DNA of 64,000 bases from Talaromyces rugulosus (taxonomy: Eukaryota > Ascomycota > Eurotiomycetes > Eurotiales > Trichocomaceae), in NCBI RefSeq assembly GCF_013368755.1, contig NC_049565.1:124001-188000 (forward strand), given 5' to 3'. The position numbers were made by a program, and so were the translations under genes. The notes beneath the pieces were generated by a model, which had not been told where the DNA came from, did not search any database, and was given only the letters and a program-made list of their open reading frames with translations. Below, piece by piece: positions 54,731 to 64,000 of the stretch; positions within the stretch are counted from its first letter, which is position 1; every line of letters begins with the position of its first letter.

Positions 54731-56192
54731 ATGTCTAGTTTCCTTGAAAAAAACGCAGATTCATCTAAAAAATGGATTAAAGAACACAAATATGTTGTCG
54801 GGTTCTCCAGTATGCCCCAATATCCCGCAGCGACCTTGGCAGCCAAGGGGAGCAAAAACAAAGGCATCGATATAGAGCACGTTGAAACCGTTGAAAAGCC
54901 TTCCGAGAAAGAAAACAAAAAATCTCGGGTGCAGAAAGTCAAGCGACACTACAGACGATTCTGGTGTTGCTATCTTGTCGGTGGCATCATATTCTTGGCA
55001 ATATTTCTCCCTTTATTGTGAGTTTCAGGGGCATTAAATGCCACTACATTCGGGACGTACAGGGCTAATTCAACATTAATTTAGTTTTATTTATGTTTTT
55101 CCAGCTATTGCGCAGTTAATGGTCGACAATGCGACCCTGCCGATATATTCGGCCATAATTATGACTCCTCAACCCGACAATGTCACAGTTTCTTTGCAAG
55201 CCGGATTGACAGTACCAGCGGGAATTTCCGTTGCACTCGACCCAATCACTTTATATCTTTTTAATCGTAATGTGACGCCTATTCAGCCCTACGTGGCTGT
55301 TAGCCTACCTGAACAACATCTTAAGGGGAATGCCCATATAGACATCAGCAATCAAACGGTCACGATACTTGATAAGAACCAATTCATCGCTTTCCTGACA
55401 AACGCGGTCTACGGTGAAAAGTTTACTTTGTCGGCTCGGGGCTCGACTAAAGCCCATCTTGGTGCACTCAAGGCCAGCCTCACGCTAGATAAAGACGTGG
55501 AGCTGAATGGTCTGTATATATTTTGGGTGTTTTCAATATAGTTATCTCATGCTGATATCATGCTCTAGGGTTGGACTCGCTATCAGGGTTCTCTATCGAA
55601 TCAGCCAAACTTGTCCCAAAAGAAAGCGATGGAACTAATTTACGCGGTGTTGCGGTGTTGCCAAACCACTCTATCGTGACATTTGCTCTGGTATGTGATA
55701 TAACATCGTTGGTCCAAACTGCCATAGCTAATAAGATTAAAATACAAGGGAAATGTCACTCTCAACCTCAATGTAGGAGACCTTCTTATTGGTCAGGGTC
55801 TGATTGAGAATGTCGTACTTACTCCTGGCAATAATACGGTGGACATCAAGGGCTCACTTTCGATTGCTACTGTGATCGATAATTTGGCCTCCATTTTATC
55901 AACTGAAAAATCTGCCATTTCCAACGGTGATCTACAACTGTCAGCATCAGGAAATACGACTATCTATGAAGGCACTCATATTTCTTACTACGAGGAGATA
56001 CTCAACCATCTCGTTCTTACAACGCAGATACCTATATTAGATGTTATTTCCGATACGCTAAAGGGACTTCTCGACTCTAATACTACTCTTTCCGGGTTAC
56101 TCAATGGAACAAACGAGACTCTGGAGAGTGATATTTCTGGTAAATTGGCAAATATATCAGATCTATTTGATGCGAGTGATTTGATGTCTTAA
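54731..56192 (+). CDS. DUF3712 / LEA-like single-pass membrane protein
   Basis: Four exons: 54731 to about 55018, about 55085-55511, about 55570-55688 and about 55749-56192. The N-terminal 70 residues are polar and basic. A single TM helix (CCYLVGGIIFLAIFLPLLFF) follows, then a large extracytosolic region of beta-rich repeats with many NxT/S sequons. Segments IAQLMVDNATLPIYSAIIM, VSLPEQHLKGNAHIDIS and VVLTPGNNTVDIKGSLS match the fungal DUF3712 family. The protein is predicted to sit in the plasma or vacuolar membrane with its C-terminal domain outside the cytosol. No catalytic motif is visible and the role is unknown. Confidence 0.8.
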
Positions 56193-56457
56193 GGTTGGAA
56201 GTTTGGGGGTTTTTGATATTTATTTGGCCTGGTGATTTAATGTGTATTTTTTTTTCTCCAATTCCATCTACTTTATCAAAGAACTAGAACTACAGCAGGT
56301 TTTCAATTTTCATAAAATATCTCGATTAAAACAGCATGAGCAAGGACCGCGAACCGCATTAAGGAAAGAAGAAAGAGAAAAAAACTCTAGCAATTGGTGT
56401 AAAACTAATAAGAGGCTTCATATTCAAGATAAATCTATACTACCCCAATACCAAACG

Positions 56458-58337
56458 CTACAGCTTTGCAGTAATCTGTCCGTTTGCAAGGTCCTTCTTA
56501 CTGTCCTCCCTCAGAATTCTCTTTAGAATCTTGCCACTGGCATTCTTCTCAATAGAATCAATAAACTTGACTCCACCGGTTAAGGCCTTGTATTTGGCCA
56601 AACGGCTAGCCAAATACTTCTTGACCTCATCCTCTGTCAATTTAGCTCCCTCAGGACCAGGCCTCCGAACCACATATGCACGCGGTAACTCGCCATCGGC
56701 CCCGGGGATACTTACTCCAATGACTGCGGCATCGATTATCTGGGGATGCGAGAGCAAAACTGCTTCCAGCTCGGGCGGAGCCACTTGGAATCCGCGAACC
56801 TTGATCAGCTCTTTTTTACGGTCAACAATATACCATTTACGCGTTGCCTTGTCGCAAAAGCCAATGTCGCCAGTTTTGAAAAACCCATCTGAGTCAAAGC
56901 TTTCAGCATTAGCCTTGACATTCCCAAAATACCCCGGGGTAACCGTTGGGCCACGTATACACAGCTCCCCACGGACTCCGTATTGGGAGATATCGTGTCC
57001 GTCGTCGTCAACAAGCCTACCAAGCATACAGTTAGCTGCTAATCAATCAACGTGAAGATAAGTTGCAACATACTTGATTTCAAGATTGGGAATTAATCGC
57101 CCAACCGAACCGGTGTCGTCCCGCTCGGTATGAGGAAACATAGTAGCAATGCACGATGATTCAGTCATGCCCCAAACTTGGGTGAATGAAGCATCGTCAT
57201 TCATCAATTGCAGAAGCCTTGCCTGGAGATCTTTATCGAGAGGTGCGGCGCCGCATCCGGCGTATCGGACTGATTTCAAAAACGGCCTCGTCCTCGTGAA
57301 TGGTGACATGACCACAGCAAGGACAATAGGCGGTACCATGGTCATCTCTGTTACATGATATTTCTCTGTCGTTTGGAGGAATAACTCTAAATCAAATCGA
57401 CGCATCATGTACACAACATCACCACCCGCAAGAGCTCCAACATGTGTTGATGGAGCGGCGGCAGCGTGGAAAATGGGGATGGCGATGACGCGAGAAATCT
57501 GGTCAGTGTAGAAACACAAATTGATTAGCGCAGAGGTTCATGACAAGCCAATATTGAGGGGATAAACTTACATCATACGGCGGAGCATGAGCGCCGTGTG
57601 TCATTTCGTGCTGAGCAATCAAGTTCAAGTGAGTGATAGTCACCGCTTTGGGAAGCCCGGTGGTGCCACTGCTAAAAAGTCGAGCCGCATGCACCTTTTG
57701 AGAAACGTTCCGGTCGTCAAATCGCACCCAGTCCTCTTCCCCGTGGTTGAACAGATCCTTCCACGACCGCCGACCCTCAGGGAGCTTCTGCCCTTGAGTA
57801 TCAAAGATCCAAATGTTGCTGTCAGTGATTCCATTTTCTTTGGCTGCTATGAGAACAGGGGCGAGAATTTCGGGCTCAGATATCAGAAATTTACTCTGGG
57901 ATGTCTTCATATGATGAGAAAGCTCTGCAGCGGTATAAGACGGGTTCGTGCCGGTGAAGACACCACCTACGCCAATGATGGCGAGCACCAGCATGCAGTA
58001 GTATATCTACATAAACAGTAAGAACAATGCGATTTGTGAGGAGAAAATAGAGCTATTACATCATTGAAGGAATGTAAGGCGACGCAATCGCCTTGCTTTA
58101 CGCCGGCAGCTCGTAGGCCGGCAATAAGCTGGCGGATAATGCGCCGCGCCTGGTTGCATGAGATGGACCGTGAGGGTTTATGGACGTCGACGTAGATCTG
58201 GCTTTTTATTAGCAGGTTGGTTCTCAGGAACGTCTTTTCGCCCACATACCGGCTTGTCTTGGTTGTAGGCAGGCTTGTCGAAGATGTACGACAAAATGTC
58301 CTTGTTGGGAAGATCCCACTGTCTGTCTGCTTGGAAC
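56458..58337 (-). CDS. 4-coumarate-CoA ligase-like AMP-binding enzyme with peroxisomal signal
   Basis: Activates an aryl or fatty carboxylate to its acyl-CoA through an acyl-adenylate. The start at 58337 opens MFQADRQWDLPNKDILSYIF. Introns lie near 58205-58250, 58020-58065, 57525-57570 and 57010-57075. The adenylate-forming motifs are present: SSGTTGLPKAV, YAGCGAAPLDKDL, WGMTESS, GELCIRGPTVTPGYF, FFKTGDIG, VDRKKELIKVRGFQVAPPELE and the catalytic Lys in KNASGKILKR. The protein ends in AKL, a PTS1 tripeptide, so it probably works in peroxisomes. It is divergent from a fatty/aryl aldehyde dehydrogenase across 800 bp. A shared role in side-chain oxidation of phenylpropanoids or fatty acids is a reasonable inference. 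Confidence 0.87.
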
Positions 58338-59136
58338 ATGGTGATGGATGGATGGATGGATTGCCAATGGCAGCGATGTCAATGTTCTAGTTGGAACAGC
58401 TACAGCAGCAACACGGCAAAACGAAGACGATCAGACTGTTCATCAAGGCCCCAATAATAATGACGGTGGCCGGTCCGGCTCGTTCGCTCGGCGGGTCGGT
58501 CGGCAGCTTCGGTTGGACAGGTGAGGAGATGCGGGGGCAGCAGAGTGTCATTATTGTCGCGTGGATCACTCCGGCCGAGAAGGATTCGCACAGGTCACAA
58601 AAATGAGCGTGCGTAGCCGCCAGCTGTAGCGCTGAAAATGCAAAGCACCTGCAGGCTGCAGCCAATGATGTGCAAAGCGGCTGTTGAGGTCTTTCACGGA
58701 GTTCAGCGGTGGGGGCCGCCACTAACTTGCTGACGAGGAGAAGAACACTCGAGTAAAAAAGCGGTGATGTAGGATAGGACAAGAGAGAATGAGTAGTAGG
58801 AGGAGGAGGAGGATAAGGATGAGGTCGAGATACGGACTCACAGGGCAGTCGCAGACAACGTGACCGCGCTGGGCTGCCTGAGGCTGCCACACGACGACCT
58901 CCTTCCACGACGACCACAGCGCGAGACAAGAGACTCTCTGCTCTTGGACGTCTCGATTATCGCTGTGTCTGGATGTATCTGATCTTTGCGTCTGCCGTGA
59001 TCGGCATTTCGGCTATGAGCAGGCCGCTTCAATCCCTTATGTAGGTAGACGTGGACGTGGACTGGGCCGGTATTACTGCTTGTCTCTCTCTATCCCCATA
59101 TCGATTACCCTATCTTCGATTCAACACCCTTCCAGT
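58338..59136. promoter_or_regulatory. Divergent promoter, 4CL-like / aldehyde dehydrogenase
   Basis: About 800 bp, GC-richer than most of the window. A (CCAT)n run sits directly before the ligase start (58341-58360). An AGG microsatellite lies at about 58798-58815. No gene was accepted here: long frames on both strands are low-complexity and lack motifs. Confidence 0.5.
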
Positions 59137-60970
59137 ATGGCCTTTGCCTACACGACAGATGAGGAGGTGGATAGCGCGTATAGGACGCTGCGTGCAACCT
59201 TCAGCGTCGGCAAAACCAAGTCTATCGCATGGCGCAAATGGCAGTTGAAGCAGCTATGGTGGCTAGTCACCGACAACAAGGACCGCCTGCTGGACGCGCT
59301 GCACGCGGATCTAAACAAACATCGCTACGAATCCTCCTTTACAGAGTACGCGGCCGTCGTAACCGACATCCTCGATCATCTCGAGCACATCGACGACTGG
59401 ACTGCACCCAAAAGGCCAGAGGGGGCTTCCTTTTCCACAGCCTATCTGATGGGCGCCACCGTGCGGTCAGAGCCTAGAGGCCTGGTGCTCATAATCGGCC
59501 CCTGGAACTTCCCGATACACCTCATGTTACTGCCGCTGGTAGCTGCCGTTACTGCGGGCTGCACCGTTTTGCTGAAGCCATCGGAACTGGCCACGGCGAC
59601 ACAGGCATGCCTTGCAGACCTCATTCCGCAATACATGGACACCGAGGCCATCCGCGTCGTCACTGGCGGTCCAACTGAAACCGAACGGCTGTTGCAGAAA
59701 CAATTTGATCACATCTTCTTCACCGGCTCTCCAAGTATTGCGCGCCATGTCTCAATCGCCGCAGCCAAGCACCTCACCCCTACCGTACTCGAGCTCGGTG
59801 GACAGGGCCCGTCCGTTGTGACAGCTTCAGCCGATATCGACTTTGCCGCCAAAAGCATCGCAGCGACCAAACACATCAACGCTGGTCAGATCTGCCTAGC
59901 AGTCAACCACGTCCTAGCCCATCCGAGCATCGCTGACAAACTCATCGAACGCATGCAGTTCCACTTGAAAGATTTCAGCGTGGACGGATCTGAATCAATG
60001 GCCAAGATAATCAACAGAAAGAACTTTGACCGCTTGAAGACTGTTATGGACACCACTAATGGCAGCATTGCTTATGGGGGAGTAACTAATCACGATACAT
60101 TGGAGATTCAGCCAACTATCCTTACCGATATTAAACCTAATGGTTCGTCGTCTCTATTGAGCATGTCTACAGTTTTCATGATTTTATGAGCGCTGACTTT
60201 TTTTCATTCTTCAAGACCCGAGCATGAAGGAGGAAATATTTGGCCCAATTTGTCCAGTGCTTGTTGCTACAACGGAAGAAGCCATTCAGTTAATCAAAAG
60301 GTTGGTTCATTGTTAATCTTCCTGTTTTCTTCCTTGTTAACACAACTTCAACGTGAAGCAAGCCTCATCCGTTGGCCATATACATTTTTAGCCAAAACCA
60401 AAAGGAAATTGATCACAGTAAGTTTTTTCCTCAATACTCAACATCACTTGGCATCGACTAAATTCATCTACAGTCATTTCGTCAACAATCTCAGGTGGTG
60501 TCACTATCAACGATACCTTGGTACATTCAACAGTGCCAGGAGCTCCCTTTGGCGGCGTCGGTGAGTCCGGATACGGGGCCTACCACGGCGTCTACGGTTT
60601 CCAGGCATTCTCGCACATGCGCAACATCGCTCAGCCAGGTGCCATGCTCCGAGCTTACTTTGGCCTCCGTTTCCCGCCCTATTCTCGGCAGGATCCCTCA
60701 AAAGTCGAGATCAAAAAACGACTCGGATTCAAACGTGGTGAAACTATAGCCGATCAAGAAGTTGGCGCTTTACGCGCCCTTTGGAACAACTCTGGTCAAC
60801 TTTTCCAGTGGACGATCGTGTTCGCAACTCTCGTTCTAGCGGATAAGGGAGCCGGGGGATGGCTTGGTCTGTGGTGGTTAACAGTGCGAGTTGGCCGTTT
60901 GGCTAGACCGCTCATTCTTGCTGTGGAAGTTCTCTTGCGTAGAAACCTACCAGGGCTCGTTTCGTCGTAA
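59137..60970 (+). CDS. Membrane-anchored fatty aldehyde dehydrogenase (ALDH3-type)
   Basis: Oxidises long-chain or aromatic aldehydes to acids with NAD(P)+. Four exons start at 59137 (MAFAYTTDEEVDSAYRTLR). Introns are GTTCGT...CAAG near 60144-60214, GTTGGT...GAAG near 60300-60358 and GTAAGT...ACAG near 60419-60473. The protein is about 530 aa. Active-site features: IIGPWNFPIHL, the nucleotide-binding FTGSPSIAR, LELGGQGP with the catalytic Glu, and the Cys in GQICLAVNHV, then FGGVGESGYG. The C-terminus has a hydrophobic stretch (about the last 60 residues, WTIVFATLVLADKGAGGWLGLWW) that would anchor it to the ER or peroxisome membrane, as in fungal Hfd1-type enzymes. It is divergent from the peroxisomal 4CL-like ligase. 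Confidence 0.88.
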
Positions 60971-61697
60971 GATTTAACTTTATCTCTATTATTCCTAAAG
61001 GGGTGTCTCGGGGACTTTCAAGTGGTATGAAGGCCATCAGTATGGACTATCCACCATGGGATTACTACAATTATCATTCCATAACTACCTCCTCTATCTG
61101 GGAAAAAAATATATCTCTGACTGAAATGGTCCTTCCTGTCAACTGGTGCAATGTTGCAACACTAAATTGTACCTTTCAATAGTAACCCCGAAGAGCCTAG
61201 TGTCGACACTTCTTGTTTCGCGACTCGGTGGCAAATGCATTGATCCCATAACCAATCATTAACGACAGCGAGTAAATTTAACTGCCTAAAAAGTCATGAC
61301 AGGTGATCGGCTCCCCACGTTGCCCTCGAGCGTTGCCCGACGATCCACGGTCCATCGGACCGAGGCTGGTTTAGTGTCTTGTAGGGTGGAGAAGAAGCGC
61401 TCTTCCATCATTGCATCTATTCAGGAGACAATTAATGGGTAACCTATTTCTGTCTAATGTGAGCAAGACTGTGTTGGTTGTTTGAAGCCTCGGAGTTAGG
61501 CTGTCGGTACTTGCTAAGATCTTCCTTTTGCTTGAGAGTGAATTTTCGTTCACGTGTGATTCCACGACAGTTTTGGTTATAAACAAGGACTACAAACCAG
61601 TTGAGGACTGTTTATATACTACGAGCAGCTGGCTGGAAATTCATGCATGTTGATATTGATGACAACGCGCCTGTCAAATATTAATTTAATACATACT
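60971..61697. other. Intergenic, no gene seen
   Basis: About 730 bp. A TGTCGACA palindrome lies at about 61201 and there is some CT-rich sequence. The frames have no motif. Confidence 0.45.
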
Positions 61698-63135
61698 ATG
61701 GAAAGCAAAGGCGGATACACTGATCCCAACATGCGGCGGTGCTGGGACTACGACTTCCGATGGACGCCGCATCATCTCACCGCAGATCAGATGGAGCCTC
61801 TTCGTCACCAGATGGATTCTCTAGCAAGCGACTGCGTAGAACCGTTGAGTGAGTTGGCAGCTGCTGCTGCGGAAAAGGCGGAAGGGGCCACTATATCTGA
61901 CACATCCGAGAAGCAACCATCAACAGGAAAGCCTGATTTGTTGAAAACAGACATGTATGCATTATTACGGGATAATCATAGCAAGAATAAAGCACTTGAG
62001 GCTCTATGGAAACAAGTGACCACAATCCCAGACTGGGTGGATTGGGAGCAAATCGACAGAGGCCAGAGAGTCTACTACCGATACGGTCAGCCAATGACTA
62101 TTGCGGTTGGTTCCTTGCCTTGGTCTATGATGTTTTAATTCTCATCTGACTCTATCGGTGCGGTTTAATAGCTTACTTTTCAGAGCCTGCTCGGTGGGAT
62201 GTAAGTCTTCCTTTCTCCAGCGGCATGAATGCCTACTAATTAGTTCAGGGGGGCTGGCAAGATTGTGGAAACCCTCAGCCGCACAGGAGGGTTTTCTGCC
62301 AAAGTTGTTCGTCACCGGCTTCTAGAAACTTTCCAACATACGCTACAAGTTTCTCAATCTTTGGAGTCCATTCGCCCTGGAGGTGCCGGTCACGCTTCAA
62401 CCATTCGCGTGCGACTACTACATGCCGCTGTGAGAAACCGCATCCTAAAGCTATCTAGCAAACGACCAACATATTACGACGTTGAGAAATTAGGTATCCC
62501 AATAAATGACCTTGATTGCATTGGGACAATCTGCTCTTTTGCGCCCACCGTTATTTGGATCGGTCTTCCACGTCAGGGAATCTACCTGAGCGAGCAAGAG
62601 ACCACTGATTACATTGCGCTATGGCGCTTAGTAGCTTGGTATATCGGAACACCTACCGAATGGTTTGAGTCTCCAGAAAAGGCGAGAGGAATCATGGAGT
62701 CAATTCTAGTGGCCGAGGTGCATCCAACGCGGATGAGTGGTGTGCTGGCCCGCAATATTATTCTTGGGTTGGAGAAAACGCCCCCCTTGTACGCGTCCAG
62801 AGGTGTACTCGAAGCCATGACTCGACAGCTTATCGGAACCGAGTTGGCCAATGCTTTGGGTATTGGACATCCAAGTCCCTTTGCCTGGGCATTTGCTGCC
62901 TGGGTGTTTTTATATGGTATTTTATGGAGCTTTATATGTCGGGCGATGCCGTTTGTGGATTCAACACACATCAAGGTTTGTTATTTCTCTTTTCCCATCT
63001 TTTCTCGGTCATGGAAACTAATGATATCAGTCTTCTCGCACTCAGTTCTGGAAGGTGTTAATGGATGTAAAAACGGGACTAGGAAAGGAGACTAGTTTTG
63101 ATTTCAAGTATATTCCACAAGATGAAAAGAAATAG
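61698..63135 (+). CDS. MpaB/DUF2236-type oxygenase-like protein (second copy type)
   Basis: 418 aa in four exons: 61698-62105, 62184-62200 (17 nt), 62249-62975 and 63031-63135. The 17-nt exon encodes SLLGGM and is needed to join TIA to GAGKIVETLSRTGGF in frame. Family features: YYRYGQPMTIA, LLGGMGAGKIVETLSRTGGF, the His-bearing IRVRLLHAAVRNRIL, PINDLDCIGTICSFAPTVIWIGLPRQG and WRLVAWYIGTP. TM-like helices sit in the second half (WAFAAWVFLYGILWSF). The upstream frame to 61647 adds a weak N-terminal extension, but the ATG at 61698 is preferred. It is clearly diverged from the DUF2236 gene at 53.2 kb and not a tandem copy. Confidence 0.8.
62184..62200 (+). other. 17-nt micro-exon of the DUF2236 gene
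   Basis: Bounded by CAG and GTAAGT. The neighbouring introns are 78 nt (62106-62183) and 48 nt (62201-62248). Reading through the first intron meets a stop, so splicing is required. Confidence 0.65.
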
Positions 63136-63478
63136 AAACTACATAGTTTCTCTATCTTTTTAGATGTCTATTCTAAAGGGTCACTGAAGACCTCAGAGCA
63201 CAAGCAGATCAGGTTCTAGACCTTTCAGTGTAATAATTATGACAATCTATTTTTTCCTCTATGTAACATTGAAATAGATTAACACATTCGAGTTCACAAA
63301 CATATCCAATTTCTTTGCTCATGTTTATCTCAACAAAAGTATGTCGTCCGATATAATTCAAACCGGTGGATGAATTAATATCGAAGGTACTAAATAGAGC
63401 AACAATCTTGAGTATGACGGAGTCAGTATGGTAATAAGGATAAATTAACTATGGCTGTAACAACATTTGAAATTTGCT
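63136..63478. other. Convergent intergenic region
   Basis: About 340 bp, AT-rich, between the DUF2236 gene and the partial gene at the window end. Nothing was recognised. Confidence 0.45.
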
Positions 63479-64000
63479 TCAAAACGGGCATCCGCCCGTT
63501 CTTCCCCTCCTAAGGTTTGCTTTGGTCTCCTCCATCTGAGTGACTCCCTTGCCCTCGAAATACCTTGGCCCAACACTCGAAGTCTGATACCCTTCGGGGC
63601 GGTATTTATCTCCTTCATCACCTGGCAATGGCAAGCCAGATACCCGCTTTAACCAGGATGCAGGACCCCAGCGATTCCATAGCGTGGGCTTGACATAATA
63701 CGGGACCGCGTCCCAAATCTTGATGAAATTTCGACCGCGTTCATCGGGTTCTGCAGTAAAGACGTCGTAGCGCATGTAAAACGGACGCGGAAGAGCGAGG
63801 TAGCGCAGAAAGTATTTCCGGGTTTGAAGTATAGAGGAGAAAATTGTACTATAGATTTTATTGGGCGAGTCATACCTAATATCGTTAGTTTTGCAAAAAC
63901 GAGAAAAGGGTGTAGTTAATACGCATACATCATTGCCTTTCTCAATCTATCATCCATGATAAATGAGACAAAGGCTATACCGACCGGTTCCAAGAATCGT
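63479..64000 (-). CDS. 3' part of an unidentified gene (partial)
   Basis: The gene runs off the right edge. An exon running from the window end to about 63926 contains RFLEPVGIAFVSFIMDD. An intron (GTATGC...TTAG, near 63875-63925) joins it to YDSPNKIYSTIFSSIL, ALPRPFYMRYDVFTAEPDERGR, VKPTLWNRWGPASWL, LPLPGDEGDKYRPEGYQ and the end GCPF. I believe the ending GDEGDKYxPEGY...GCPF belongs to a fungal family of unknown function found beside oxygenases, but I cannot name it with confidence. No start or N-terminus is visible. Confidence 0.6.

Noticed and set aside
58387..58929. Long minus-strand frame in the 4CL/ALDH promoter
   Set aside because: Low-complexity Ser/Pro/Arg-rich translation with no motif. 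It overlaps microsatellites and the divergent promoter.

Overview
The window is a gene-dense stretch of filamentous fungal nuclear DNA, most likely from a Eurotiomycete such as an Aspergillus or Penicillium relative. The reasons are many short GT-AG introns (about 48-100 nt), Zn2Cys6 regulators beside small metabolic gene groups, and families typical of these fungi (CTF1-like regulator, MpaB/DUF2236 proteins, DUF3712, secretory lipase, GH78, wax-synthase-like MBOAT). I rebuilt gene models by hand from reading frames, splice sites and family motifs. No tRNA, rRNA, CRISPR array or intact transposon was seen. The species cannot be named from the sequence alone.

Layout. 0.8-4.6 kb: an MFS transporter divergent from a nitrilase. 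4.6-10 kb: a Zn2Cys6 regulator divergent from a CUE/vWA protein. 11.3-12.4 kb: a threonine-aldolase-type PLP enzyme. 12.8-27.3 kb: a group that looks like an aromatic catabolic cluster with meta (extradiol) ring cleavage. It holds a Zn2Cys6 regulator, a ketopantoate-reductase-like enzyme, an MhpA/phenol-hydroxylase-type FAD monooxygenase, a broken extradiol dioxygenase, an FAH-family hydrolase, a C2H2 regulator and an amidohydrolase/decarboxylase. 28-35 kb: secretory lipase, F-box/ankyrin protein, sugar transporter and a divergent DUF1593 hydrolase. 35.2-41.5 kb: a Zn2Cys6 regulator, a Rieske plus DUF455 fusion, a small frameshifted gene and a beta-lactamase-like serine hydrolase. 43-46.9 kb: a secreted GH78 alpha-L-rhamnosidase and a small unknown protein. 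47.8-52.1 kb: an MBOAT acyltransferase with a frame break and a CTF1-like regulator. 53-64 kb: two MpaB/DUF2236 proteins, a DUF3712 membrane protein, a 4-coumarate-CoA-ligase-like enzyme with a peroxisomal tail divergent from a membrane-anchored aldehyde dehydrogenase, and the 3' end of an unidentified gene leaving the window.

The most interesting region is 12.8-27.3 kb. Its enzymes would fit hydroxylation, extradiol cleavage and hydrolysis of an aromatic acid. The cleavage gene carries a lost start codon, a lost splice acceptor and a nonsense codon copied by an 18-bp in-frame tandem duplication. The adjacent FAH-family enzyme has Gly where the second metal-binding Glu of the E-x-E motif is expected. 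The pathway therefore looks inactivated here, or in decay. Second in interest is the Rieske/DUF455 fusion, which joins an iron-sulfur module to a ferritin-like diiron module. The segment carrying it is bracketed by imperfect inverted copies of a palindromic motif.

Two genes that first looked broken (the MFS transporter and the FAD monooxygenase) become intact once introns are placed, including a 17-nt micro-exon in the transporter.
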